In this document: positions 16,243 through 24,835 of the stretch, in pieces
How the letters are laid out: every line of letters begins with the position of its first letter
Position numbering within the stretch: position 1 is the first letter of the stretch
NCBI GenBank assembly: GCA_036378435.1
Contig: DASUWK010000062.1
Location: forward strand, 1 to 64,000
Source of the DNA: DASUWK01 sp036378435
Lineage (GTDB): Bacteria; Chloroflexota; Dormibacteria; Dormibacterales; Dormibacteraceae
Length of the DNA: 64,000 nucleotides
Reading direction: 5' to 3'
Notes under the pieces: generated by a model
What the model saw: only the letters and a program-made list of their open reading frames with translations
Told to the model about the DNA's origin: nothing
Databases searched by the model: none
Made by a program: the position numbers and the translations under genes

Positions 16243-18308
16243 GACACCTGGGCCGCCGGTGGAATTGGCACGGAGCCGCCGACTCGCGTGCCCGCACCCG
16301 GCTTCGACACGACGACCAGGTCGCCGTTGAGCGCGTCGAGGCGATCGCGGAGATTGGTCAGGCCGGCGCCGGGCGCAGCGGACGCGGGGTCGAACCCCAC
16401 GCCGTCGTCCACCACCTCGAAGGTCAGCAGGCCGCCCTGCTCTCGGAGCCGGATATCCGCCGACGTCGCGCGTGCGTATCTCTGGACGTTCTGGAGGGCC
16501 TCGACGCAGCAGAAATAGATCGCGGCTTCCACTGCCTGGGGATAGCGCCCGATGTTCTCGGCCTCGACCGTCACCGGCAGGGTCGCGCGCCGCGCCTGTG
16601 ACTCCAGCGCCTCCCTCAAGCCGCGCTCCGCCAGCAGCGGCGGGTAGATGCCGTGGGCCAGCTCACGCATGAGGGCCAGGGTCTGATCGGCGTCGCCCTG
16701 CAGCTCCGCGAGCAGCGGGAGGGCGGCCGCCGGCTCTTTTTCAGCCAGCGACTGAGCCGATGCGAGCCGCGTCTGCAGTGCGGCGAGGCGCTGCTGGGCG
16801 CCGTCCTGGAGATTGCGCTCGAGCCGGCGCCGCTCCTCGTCCTGGGCCTGCACCAACCGCTGCCGCGAAGCGTGCAGCTCCTCCAGCCGGGCGCTTAGCT
16901 CGTCGGTGAGGCCCAGGTTGCTGAGGACGAGAGCGGCCTGGTGAGCCAGGTCCGCGAACAGCTTCTCCTCCGCCGGCGTGAGCTGCTCACCGCGGCGCTT
17001 GCGGACCTCCAAGCGCCCCAGCCGGCGGCCCTGGTGCTGGACCTCGAGGCGGTGCGCCTCCGCTCCCGAGCCGCCGTTGGCGCTGGGCGGATACGACGCG
17101 ACCTGGCGCTCGCCGACAAAGACCGCCGCGCTCTCGGCCCCGGTGCCCTCGGCCAGGACCTGGGCCATCCGCAGCAGCGCCTCGTCGGCGGCATAGCTGG
17201 CGCCCACCTGGCGGCTGAAGTCGGCCAGCACCTCATAGGGCGAAGCGCGCCGACCGTAGACCAGCCGGTTGGCGATCCGCGTCAGGCGCTCGCGCAGAGG
17301 CTGGAAGGCGATCGCGACCAGCGCGGTGGCGAGGATGGACAGGCCGAGGTTCGGCTTGCTGCCGCCGCCCACCAGCGAGCCGATGCCGACGACGATCCCG
17401 ATGTAGACCCCGGTGATGAAGATCGCCAGGGCGGCGTAGACCAGGGTCCGGCTGATGACGACGTCGATGTCGAACAGGCGGTAGCGCAGAACGCCGATCC
17501 CGACCGCAACCGGGAAGAGGATCACGCTCAGGCCCGCCACGACGATCCCGGCTTCGTTCAGAGGGCCTTCGGTAGAGGCGACGGTGAAGGCCCACCCGCT
17601 GAACGCGGCCGCCGCGAGGAAGATCGCCCCCGCGTAGGCGAACCACTTGATCTGCTGGCGCTGGTCGCCCAGCGCCCGGCGGTAGCGCACGATCAGCCCG
17701 ACGACTCCAATGAGCGCGGCGAGCGCCGGCACGACGTTGGACGCGTTGCTGGCGAAGATCACATAAGGAGTCGCGGACTGGACTCCCAGAGGGTTGGCCA
17801 GGCGAACGCCGGGGATGATCGGTCCCGGCTGCAGGGACAGCACCGCTGCGATGGCGACGGTCGCGACGCCCACCACCACCAGCGGCCACCGCCAGGCCGG
17901 GCCCAGCAGCTTTCCGTCTGGGTAGATCAGCATCACCGCGACGGTGCCGAAGCCGCTCGGCACGGCCCAGACCCACACACTCAGCCAGGCCGCGAATCCC
18001 GCTGCCGGCAGAACCGAGTGGATCCGCAGGCCCAACAGCGCGTACTCGGTGGCGAGCGTCTGCAGTGGCAGGGTGATGGCGCCGGCGCTCGAGAGTATCC
18101 AGAGCGGGTTCTTCGGCAGGTACCAGGCGATGAACAGGCCGAGGATCGGCAAGGACAGATACGAGGTCTGGCCGATGATGTCGACCGCACGCACCGGCAG
18201 GCCAACGGAGGATCCTCGGGCCAGCCCCAGGAGGAGGGCGGGGACGAGCATGGCCAGCCAGAGTCCGAGCAAGCCCGCGGCGATGGCCGCCGCTGTGCGC
18301 CGGCTCAC
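16239..18308 (-). CDS. Membrane sensor kinase 2 lacking the phospho-acceptor His
   Basis: 689 residues with the same layout as its neighbours: membrane helices, GAF-like linker, HisKA_3 helix and HATPase. The phospho-acceptor position reads LERNLQDGAQQRLAAL, with Gln501 (CAG at 16806-16808, minus strand) instead of His. The ATPase domain looks intact (EALQNVQRYARA, DDGVGFDP, LTNLRDRL), so it may still bind ATP. It could act as a pseudokinase that heterodimerises with kinase 1 or 3, or phosphorylate a partner in trans. It overlaps both neighbours by 4 bases. A pseudogene is unlikely because the frame is complete and the codon use is unchanged. Confidence 0.93.
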   Translation of the reverse strand: MSRRTAAAIAAGLLGLWLAMLVPALLLGLARGSSVGLPVRAVDIIGQTSYLSLPILGLFIAWYLPKNPLWILSSAGAITLPLQTLATEYALLGLRIHSVLPAAGFAAWLSVWVWAVPSGFGTVAVMLIYPDGKLLGPAWRWPLVVVGVATVAIAAVLSLQPGPIIPGVRLANPLGVQSATPYVIFASNASNVVPALAALIGVVGLIVRYRRALGDQRQQIKWFAYAGAIFLAAAAFSGWAFTVASTEGPLNEAGIVVAGLSVILFPVAVGIGVLRYRLFDIDVVISRTLVYAALAIFITGVYIGIVVGIGSLVGGGSKPNLGLSILATALVAIAFQPLRERLTRIANRLVYGRRASPYEVLADFSRQVGASYAADEALLRMAQVLAEGTGAESAAVFVGERQVASYPPSANGGSGAEAHRLEVQHQGRRLGRLEVRKRRGEQLTPAEEKLFADLAHQAALVLSNLGLTDELSARLEELHASRQRLVQAQDEERRRLERNLQDGAQQRLAALQTRLASAQSLAEKEPAAALPLLAELQGDADQTLALMRELAHGIYPPLLAERGLREALESQARRATLPVTVEAENIGRYPQAVEAAIYFCCVEALQNVQRYARATSADIRLREQGGLLTFEVVDDGVGFDPASAAPGAGLTNLRDRLDALNGDLVVVSKPGAGTRVGGSVPIPPAAQVS

Positions 18309-20338
18309 GCGAGGACCCTCACAGCGATGCGCCCCCTGACCTTGGTCCCCTGACCTGGCATCGAGCTGATCTCCAGCTCGCCGCCAAGCGCGTCAACACG
18401 GTCCCGGATGTTGGTCAATCCCGCGCCGAGCGCTGACTCGTGGGGATCGAAGCCGACGCCGTCATCGGCGACCTCGAAGCTGAGGACTCCGTCCTCTTCC
18501 GACAGTCGCACCGTGGCGCCGCCAGCGTGCGAATACTTCTGCACGTTCTGCAGCGCCTCGAGACAGCAGAAATAGACGGCGGCCTCGACCTCCTGCGGGT
18601 AGCGCGCCAGCTCGGCCGCATCGACGGCCACGGGTAGCGTTGCGCGCCGAGCGTCCGATTCGAGGGCCTCTTTGAGGCCGCGCTCGGCAAGCAGCGGCGG
18701 GTAAATGCCGTGGGCCAGGCTGCGCATCGTCGCCAGGGTCGTGTCTGCCTCGAACTGGAGGTCGGCCAGCAGCTGAGGCAGGCGGCCCGGCTCCTTCGCC
18801 GCCACCGCCGCGGCCAGGCCGAGGCGGACCTTGAGCGCGACCAGGTGCTGCTGAGCGCCGTCGTGCAGGTTGCGCTCCAGCCGCCGCCGTTCGGAGTCCT
18901 GGGCCTGCACCAGCCGCTGACGCGACGCCCGCAGCTCGTCCAGCCGGAGCCGCAGATCGGCCGCGAGGCCGACGTTGGAGAAGACCAGCCCGGCCTGGTT
19001 GGCCAGGTCGTCCAGCAGCTTCTCCTCGAGCGGCGTCAGGAACTCGCCGCGCCGCTTCCGGACCTCCAGCCGGCCGAGGCGCCTGCCCTGGTGCCAGACT
19101 TCGACTGAGCGCGGCTCCGCCATGGCGGTGCCGTTGGGGTCGCTGGGGTAGGCCGCCACCCGCCGCTCGCCGATGTAGACGGCCGCCTGGGCGGAGCCGG
19201 TTCCCGCGGCCAGGACCTCGGCCATCCTCTGCAACGCCTCTTCGCCCGTGACCTGACGGGTGAACTCGGCGAGCACCTGGTACGGCGAAGAGCGGCGGCC
19301 GAAGACCAGGCGGTTGGCGATCTTGGTCAGCCTTTCCCGCAGCGGTTGAAAGGCAACTGCCACGACCGCGGTGGCAACGATCGAGAGGCCGAGGTTGGGC
19401 TGCGCCGCGCTGCCCAACAGCGAGCCGAGGCCGACGACGATCCCGACGTAGACGCCGGTGATGAAGACCGCCAGTGACCCGTAGACAAGCGCCCGGCTGA
19501 TCACGAGGTCGATGTCGTACAGGCGGTACCGCAGAATCGCCAGGCCGACGGCGACGGGGATGCTCAGATAACCGAGGCCGTAAACGACGTTCACCACCCA
19601 ATCGGGAATCGAGGAGATGGGCTGCGTGAACGTGAATGCGAACGTCAGCACCAGGAAGCCGATCGCAAGCAGGACGTACTTCAGCTGCTGGCGAGCGTCA
19701 TCCGGTCCCGATCGATAGCGCAGCACGAGCGACACCAGGCCGGACACTCCGACCCCGACCAGCGTCGCCATAGCCACGAGGAAGAGGACCTGCATGACGT
19801 CGGACGCACCGGCGATACCGATCGGGTTGTGAATCTTCGCCGGCCCGTTGTCCAGCCCGTGGGGGTCCAGGCTCTCGCCGAGAAGGCCGAGGACGACGGC
19901 GATAACGGCAAAGCGGGCCGGCCAGCGCCAGCGAGGGGAGAGCAGCCGGCCGTTCGGGAAATACAGAAAGCACGACAGCAGCATCGCCAGAGCCAGGAAC
20001 CAGCCGGCATTGCCGATCAGACCCGCGAGCCAGGGCATTGGGAAACGGGCCGGCGCGTAGTGCGAGTCGAGCACGTACTGGTTGGAGATGCCGAGCGGGA
20101 CGCAGATCCCGATCCCCAGCATCATCCAGGCGACGCGGTTCTGCGGTTGCCGGCGTGCGACGACGGCTCCGATCACGGCAAAGCCGAGGCACGCGCTGAT
20201 CAGGAAGACGCCGGATGCCGGATTGTGGCCGGCCTGTGGCACCCAGGCGGCCGATACGACGCCGAAGGCGCCCGCCCCGGCCAGCTCGGCCAGGGCAAGC
20301 GCCAACAGCGCGAAGGGCAGGCGTGACCCGCGCGTCAA
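18305..20338 (-). CDS. Membrane sensor histidine kinase 3 (NarL-type, HisKA_3)
   Basis: 677 residues, paralogous to kinases 1 and 2. Its N-terminal membrane region is the most divergent, while the stretch from LYDIDLVISRALVYG onwards is shared. The phospho-acceptor is His492 in LERNLHDGAQQHLVAL, the N box is EALQNVQKYSHA and the G1 box DDGVGFDP. The start is TTG 20338, only 3 bases after the stop of the cyclic-nucleotide-binding gene upstream, so all four genes form one operon. The different sensor part with a shared transmitter suggests that several signals converge on the same regulators. Confidence 0.92.
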   Translation of the reverse strand: MTRGSRLPFALLALALAELAGAGAFGVVSAAWVPQAGHNPASGVFLISACLGFAVIGAVVARRQPQNRVAWMMLGIGICVPLGISNQYVLDSHYAPARFPMPWLAGLIGNAGWFLALAMLLSCFLYFPNGRLLSPRWRWPARFAVIAVVLGLLGESLDPHGLDNGPAKIHNPIGIAGASDVMQVLFLVAMATLVGVGVSGLVSLVLRYRSGPDDARQQLKYVLLAIGFLVLTFAFTFTQPISSIPDWVVNVVYGLGYLSIPVAVGLAILRYRLYDIDLVISRALVYGSLAVFITGVYVGIVVGLGSLLGSAAQPNLGLSIVATAVVAVAFQPLRERLTKIANRLVFGRRSSPYQVLAEFTRQVTGEEALQRMAEVLAAGTGSAQAAVYIGERRVAAYPSDPNGTAMAEPRSVEVWHQGRRLGRLEVRKRRGEFLTPLEEKLLDDLANQAGLVFSNVGLAADLRLRLDELRASRQRLVQAQDSERRRLERNLHDGAQQHLVALKVRLGLAAAVAAKEPGRLPQLLADLQFEADTTLATMRSLAHGIYPPLLAERGLKEALESDARRATLPVAVDAAELARYPQEVEAAVYFCCLEALQNVQKYSHAGGATVRLSEEDGVLSFEVADDGVGFDPHESALGAGLTNIRDRVDALGGELEISSMPGQGTKVRGRIAVRVLA

Positions 20339-20341
20339 AAC

Positions 20342-21334
20342 CTAGCCATCCTCCCGACGGTGCCGGCCGGCGATCTCCGCCAGCTGCTGGGACTCGATAT
20401 CCCCGGGCTTCAGCTCGGCGACCTTGCTCCGCGTCGTGGAGACCAGCGTCGCGGTGCGGGCGCCGCCTTCGAGGGCCGCTCGCTCACCGAGAATTGCGCC
20501 CGGGGCCACGCGCGCGACCTCCTCACCGTCCACGTGCACGGCGAGCACGCCGTCCAGCAGGAGGTAGATCGAGTCGCCGGCCTCGCCCTGCTGCATCAGC
20601 ACGTCACCAGGCTTCAGCTCCTGCAGCTTGAGGTCGGCGCCGGCCTGCGTGAGCTTCTTCATCAGCTCGTTCTCGGTCGCGCTCTCAACGGGCGTCACCA
20701 GCGTCTCCGAGTCGTAGCTGCCCCACGGCGTGTGAGCGCCGAAGGCGTCGTTGAACCAGGTGTCGCTGTCGATCGTGCCGCTGGTCGCGGCCAGCTTGCC
20801 GTCGTTGTCGTAGACCCAGTGCCGCGGGAAGGTGCTGGCGCCGATCAGCTTCCCCTCCGAGCGGCCGTCGGCGTAGAGGGTGAGCTCCAGGGTGCTCCAG
20901 GCGATGGCCGACCGGAACTGGAAGAACGGCCTGCGCTTGACGGGTCGCGGCGCCGGCACGCCGGTGCGGCCGCCGGCGGTCTGTGTGAACCGCACGTAGT
21001 CGGGGCCGACCTCAGGCTCCGGCTGCAGAAGTGGCAGCGCGGCGCCCGGCACGGTGACGCTCTTGGGGCCGACCTTGACGGTCGTCGAGCCGAGGAGCGC
21101 GCGGCCGAGGTGCCCGTGGGAGACGATCCGGCCGCCCTCCACCTCGATGTACGCCTTGAGGTGGTTGGCTTCGCGGAACAGGTCGCGCTCGCGCCACTCG
21201 TCGAGATCGCCAAGCGCCTCGGGGAGCGGCTCGTCGTAGTGCGAGAGGCCGAGGGTGAAAGGCATCTTGTACATCCCTTCGACGGCCTCGCGCGGAATCC
21301 AGGAAACGGCGGTGACCGATGCTTCGATTCTCAT
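20342..21334 (-). CDS. Protein with C-terminal cyclic-nucleotide-binding domain
   Basis: 330 residues. The last 120 or so form a CAP-type cNMP domain: GDVLMQQGEAGDSIYLLLDG, then the phosphate-binding cassette GERAALEGGARTATL, in which the Glu and Arg that contact the cyclic phosphate and ribose are present. No DNA-binding helix-turn-helix follows, so it is not a CRP regulator. The first 210 residues are an unrecognised beta-rich domain. ATG 21334 lies 7 bases after TACCGT (this strand, 21342-21347). It heads the three-kinase operon and shares the island with the receiver-cyclase gene, so it is the natural candidate to sense that enzyme's product. Confidence 0.88.
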   Translation of the reverse strand: MRIEASVTAVSWIPREAVEGMYKMPFTLGLSHYDEPLPEALGDLDEWRERDLFREANHLKAYIEVEGGRIVSHGHLGRALLGSTTVKVGPKSVTVPGAALPLLQPEPEVGPDYVRFTQTAGGRTGVPAPRPVKRRPFFQFRSAIAWSTLELTLYADGRSEGKLIGASTFPRHWVYDNDGKLAATSGTIDSDTWFNDAFGAHTPWGSYDSETLVTPVESATENELMKKLTQAGADLKLQELKPGDVLMQQGEAGDSIYLLLDGVLAVHVDGEEVARVAPGAILGERAALEGGARTATLVSTTRSKVAELKPGDIESQQLAEIAGRHRREDG

Positions 21335-21341
21335 GGCGGGG

Positions 21342-21387
21342 ACGGTATTTTCAATCGCCGAGCCCGGCCATGGTGGAGGCTTGAAAA
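21342..21387 (-). promoter_or_regulatory. Promoter and inverted repeat upstream of the kinase operon
   Basis: On the minus strand TACCGT (21342-21347) sits 7 bases before the ATG at 21334. Immediately upstream are two 7-bp inverted arms, TTTTCAA (21348-21354) and TTGAAAA (21381-21387), separated by 26 bases. The arms abut the -10 element and could form an operator for a dimeric regulator such as the NarL-type protein encoded at 13096-13773. Binding is inferred. Confidence 0.4.
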
Positions 21388-21429
21388 CTGAGGGGTGCCA
21401 GCACCACCTCCGACCGGCGGGCTGGAGCC

Positions 21430-21909
21430 TTACAGGGGCAGCTCCAGCAGCACGAGCTCGCCCGCGGCGGCAGCCCGGCGGTGTGACTCGCGGAAGCCGA
21501 GCGAGCGGTGCAGCGCCATGGCCGCGTCCAGCTGCGGCCAGAGCTGGACCCACGCGCGGGTGACGCCCGCCTTGCGTCCTCGGTTGACGGCGTGCTCCAC
21601 GAGCGCGCGGCCGACCCCTCGCCGCCGGAAGGCGGGGTCGACGGCCAGCCGATCGAGCATCGCGGCGCCGGTCGGGAAGCTCACCCGGACCACCCCGGCC
21701 AGCTCGCCGTCGAACGAGGCCCGGAAGACCTCGAAGCCGCCCCGAAACCACGCTTCTACCTCCCCTGCGGCCGGCACGAGCTCGGACAGGACTTCGGGGG
21801 CGAGGTGGTCAGCGTCTCCGCTCCAGCAGCGCGTGTACAGGGTGGCCAGGCCCGGCGCATCGGCCAGCCTCGCGTTGGTTATTCGGGGATACGGTCGGAA
21901 CAGTCGCAT
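21430..21909 (-). CDS. GNAT-family N-acetyltransferase
   Basis: 159 residues, a single complete GNAT domain. The acetyl-CoA loop is RLAVDPAFRRRGVGRALVEH (RxxGxG motif), preceded by the strand ELAGVVRVSF and followed by a C-terminal GFRESHR strand. The substrate is unknown. ATG 21909 is the first start in frame and lies 34 bases from the divergent TPR gene start at 21944, so the two promoters share a short interval. It reads in the same direction as the kinase operon but is 95 bases away, with that operon's promoter between. Confidence 0.85.
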   Translation of the reverse strand: MRLFRPYPRITNARLADAPGLATLYTRCWSGDADHLAPEVLSELVPAAGEVEAWFRGGFEVFRASFDGELAGVVRVSFPTGAAMLDRLAVDPAFRRRGVGRALVEHAVNRGRKAGVTRAWVQLWPQLDAAMALHRSLGFRESHRRAAAAGELVLLELPL

Positions 21910-21943
21910 TTCGGCAGTCGGTGGTCCTTAAAGTAGCGCGGCG

Positions 21944-22432
21944 ATGGACGCGCTTCAGTCGGCCCGGGCCGCGTATCGCGCCGGTCGCCTCCACGACGCC
22001 CTCGAAGCGGCCCAAGTGGCGGCCGAGATGCGGCCGAAGGACCCCGAGGCCTGGCGCCTGCTCGGTGCCGTGAGCCGCCACGTCGGGATGCCCGCCGCGG
22101 GGGAGGACGCCTTCCGCCGCGCCGCTGCGCTGGCGCCGCGCACGCACCCGGTACCGGCGCGCGTGGACCGCGAGAGATTCCTCGACCTCGTCGAGGCCGG
22201 GCGATCGCGGTTGACCCGCGACGGGAGGCGCCGGCTCGAAGGCGTCGAAATCGCGGTCGAGGAGCTGCCTGAGGCGGGCCACATCGCCGCCGGCCTGGCC
22301 CCCGACTCCCTGTCACGGCGCTTCCACGAGCCGCGCGAGAGGCTGGTCCTCTACCAGGTCAACCACGAGAACCGCGCCCGCGACGAGGCTGAGCTCGGCA
22401 AGCTCGTGGCGCGCACGCTCCAGCGGGCCTGA
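21944..22432 (+). CDS. TPR protein with truncated zincin-like metallopeptidase tail
   Basis: 162 residues. The first 60 or so form two TPR-like helical pairs (AAYRAGRLHDALEAAQVAAE, then DAFRRAAALAP). The rest resembles the start of the small bacterial zincin-like family: VEIAVEELPEAG, a 'LVLYQVNHENRARDEAEL' strand and helix, and GKLVARTL. In that family the HExxH zinc motif follows almost at once, but here the frame stops after TLQRA. The protein therefore has the peptidase scaffold without its metal site and is probably non-catalytic. ATG 21944 follows TAAAGT (21929-21934) by 9 bases. It is the first gene of a five-gene operon. Confidence 0.75.
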   Translation: MDALQSARAAYRAGRLHDALEAAQVAAEMRPKDPEAWRLLGAVSRHVGMPAAGEDAFRRAAALAPRTHPVPARVDRERFLDLVEAGRSRLTRDGRRRLEGVEIAVEELPEAGHIAAGLAPDSLSRRFHEPRERLVLYQVNHENRARDEAELGKLVARTLQRA

Positions 22433-22434
22433 AC

Positions 22435-23445
22435 GTGGTCCCGAGCGACAATCCGCTCCGGGCTATCGCGGCTCGGTTTCGCCGCCCCGCGCTGCTGCTG
22501 GCGGCGGTCATCGCCTACGGCATCGTCGGCTTCGCGCTGATCGAGCGCTGGAACCCGTTCGAAGCCTTCTACCAGACGATCAGCACGATGTCGACCGAAG
22601 GGGGCGAGCTGCATCCGCTCGGTTTGGGCGGCCGGATCTTCTCGGCCACTCTGATCGTGGGCGGCGTGGCTACGATGCTGTACGCGTTCGGCGTCTTCGC
22701 GGAGATCCTCTCCGCTGACGAGTTCGGCCGCTACCGGAGATGGAGGCAGTTGGAGAACCGGCTCTCGTCGCTGCGCGACCACTACATCGTCTGCGGCTAC
22801 GGCCGCATCGGCACCCAGATCGTCTCGGAGTTCGAGCCGGGCGACATCAGCTACATCGTCATCGAGCAGACGCCCGAGGCGCTGGGCCGGCTCGAGCGTG
22901 AGGGCCGCCTTCACATCACGGGCGACGCGGCGTCGGAGGACATCCTCCGGCGCGCGGGCATCGAGCGCGCGCGCTGCCTGATCTCGGCGGTCGACGCCGA
23001 CGAGCGGGCGGTCTACGTCGTATTGGCCGCGCGAGCCCTCAACCCCGCGCTGTACATCGTGGCGCGGGCCGGCCAGCCGGAGTCGATCCGCCGCCTCGAG
23101 CTGGCAGGCGCTGACCGCGTCATCTCGCCCTACCGGATGGCGGGTCACCGGATGGCGCAGCTCGCCACTCATCCCGCGCTGGTGGACGTCCTCGACAGCC
23201 TGCAGAGCGGCACCGACGTCGGGGTGGAGGAGCTGGTCATCAGCGGGCAGGCGAGCTTGGTCGGCAAGACGCTCGACGAGTCGGGTCTCCTGACGGCCGA
23301 CGGGGCGCGGGTCCTCGCGCTGCGGCGCGTGGACGGCCGGCTGCACGTCGCGCCGGAAGGCCCGGTGCGGATCGAGGAAGGCGACCTGATCGTGGTGCTC
23401 GGCTCCGCCGACCAGCTGCTCGCGACCGCGGCCAAGGTCCACTAG
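22435..23445 (+). CDS. Two-TM potassium-channel-like protein with RCK domain
   Basis: 336 residues: two membrane helices (about 19-36 and 67-92) around a pore loop, then an RCK domain with the Rossmann loop CGYGRIG (120-126) and acidic Glu144, and a C-terminal TrkA-C-like domain (about 250-336, ending GDLIVVLGSADQL). This is the MthK/Kch plan of a ligand-gated K+ channel. The pore loop reads TISTMSTEGGEL instead of the usual TVGYGD or TVGFGD filter, so ion selectivity is uncertain. GTG 22435 starts 2 bases after the upstream stop, so it is in the operon. Confidence 0.85.
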   Translation: MVPSDNPLRAIAARFRRPALLLAAVIAYGIVGFALIERWNPFEAFYQTISTMSTEGGELHPLGLGGRIFSATLIVGGVATMLYAFGVFAEILSADEFGRYRRWRQLENRLSSLRDHYIVCGYGRIGTQIVSEFEPGDISYIVIEQTPEALGRLEREGRLHITGDAASEDILRRAGIERARCLISAVDADERAVYVVLAARALNPALYIVARAGQPESIRRLELAGADRVISPYRMAGHRMAQLATHPALVDVLDSLQSGTDVGVEELVISGQASLVGKTLDESGLLTADGARVLALRRVDGRLHVAPEGPVRIEEGDLIVVLGSADQLLATAAKVH

Positions 23446-23449
23446 GCGG

Positions 23450-24835
23450 ATGGCGGTCGTCGACAGCCAGTGGCGCCGGCGCGCACAGCTGGTCGCCGGC
23501 GTCTCGCTCGGCGTCGGCGCGGCGCTGGTCGTCGCGAAGCTCTGGGTCGGCTTCGCGAGCGGCAGCCTCGGGGTCCTGAGCGAGGCGGCCCACTCGGCCC
23601 TCGACCTCGCGGCATCGGCGTTTGCGTTCCTCGCCGTCCGCACAGCCCTCAAGCCGCCCGACCGCGAGCACCCTTACGGCCACGGCCGCACCGAGAACCT
23701 GGCCGCGTTCGGCGAGGGCCTGCTCCTCCTGGTCACCGCGGCCGGGATCCTCTACGAAGGGCTGACCCGCCTCGTCAGCGGCAGCACACCGGTGCGCGCC
23801 ACCTCCTACGCACTGGCCTTGATGGCGGCCAGTCTGATCATCGAGGTGGTCCGCGCGTTCGGGCTGCGGGTCATCGGGCGGGCCGCGTTGAGCCAGGCGC
23901 TCGAGGCGGAGAGCCAGAACCGCTTCGCCGACGTCCTCTCGTCAGCCGCCGTGCTCCTCGGGCTGATCGTCGTCGGTCTCGGCTACCGCTGGGCCGACGC
24001 GGTCGCGGCGATCCTGGTCGCCCTGGTCGTCGCGTACGCGGCCAGCCGCCTCACCTGGAGGTCCGGCGACATCCTCATCGACCGCGCGCCGGCCGGGGCC
24101 GAGGACGAGCTGCGCCGGACCCTCGACGGGGTCCGGGGTGTCAAGCAGGTGCGCTCGGTGCGCATCCGCCGGTCGGGCCCGCGCCTTCTGGGCGACGCCA
24201 CCGTCGCGACGCGTCGAACCCTGCCGGTCGAGGCCGCCGAAAGGCTCTCCGACGAGGCGCGCCGCGCGGTCGCCGAGGCCCTGCCTGACCTCGAGCTGAC
24301 GCTCGTGGTGCAGGGCGACGTGCGCTCCGACGCGCTGGTCGAACGGGTCCACGCCGCAGCCGCGCTCCACTCCAGGATCCGCGATCTCCACAACGTGACG
24401 GTGGAGCGCGAGGACGACGGCTCGCTCCACCTGACGATGCACGCCAAGCTGCCCGGCTCCATGAGCCTCGACGAGGCCGCGGCCGTGAGCGCAGAGCTCG
24501 AGCAGCGGCTGCGCGCGGAGCTGCCCAATGTCTCTCGGGTCGACGTCCACCTCGAGCCATTGGAGCCGGACGTCATCTCCGGCGCCGACGTGACCTCAGC
24601 GCGCCGCGAGCTCGTGGAGCGAGTCCGCCAGGTCGTCGAGCGGCACCCGGACGTGCTGCGCTGCGGCGACGTCGAGCTCAGCGAGCGAGACGGGCGCATC
24701 TTCGCCCACGTGGTCGCCGAGATGCATGGCGACAGCAGCCTCGAGGAGGCCCACCGCGTGGAGACCGAGATCGAAAAGCAGATCCGCGACTCGGCGCCGG
24801 AGATCGCGGAGGTGGTGGCGCGGGCGACACCTTGA
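23450..24835 (+). CDS. Cation diffusion facilitator transporter with extended C-terminus
   Basis: 461 residues, against about 300 for a standard CDF protein. The membrane part (1-215) has the metal-site helix LSEAAHSALDLAAS, the interfacial HPYGHGRTENLAA and the second site helix SQNRFADVLSS. It should export a divalent cation such as Zn, Mn or Fe in exchange for protons. The extra 240 residues appear to contain three copies of the cytoplasmic dimerisation domain; for example, EDELRRTLDGVRGVKQVRSV and SARRELVERVRQVVERHPDV have the same layout. Its stop overlaps the next start by 4 bases. Confidence 0.9.
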   Translation: MAVVDSQWRRRAQLVAGVSLGVGAALVVAKLWVGFASGSLGVLSEAAHSALDLAASAFAFLAVRTALKPPDREHPYGHGRTENLAAFGEGLLLLVTAAGILYEGLTRLVSGSTPVRATSYALALMAASLIIEVVRAFGLRVIGRAALSQALEAESQNRFADVLSSAAVLLGLIVVGLGYRWADAVAAILVALVVAYAASRLTWRSGDILIDRAPAGAEDELRRTLDGVRGVKQVRSVRIRRSGPRLLGDATVATRRTLPVEAAERLSDEARRAVAEALPDLELTLVVQGDVRSDALVERVHAAAALHSRIRDLHNVTVEREDDGSLHLTMHAKLPGSMSLDEAAAVSAELEQRLRAELPNVSRVDVHLEPLEPDVISGADVTSARRELVERVRQVVERHPDVLRCGDVELSERDGRIFAHVVAEMHGDSSLEEAHRVETEIEKQIRDSAPEIAEVVARATP

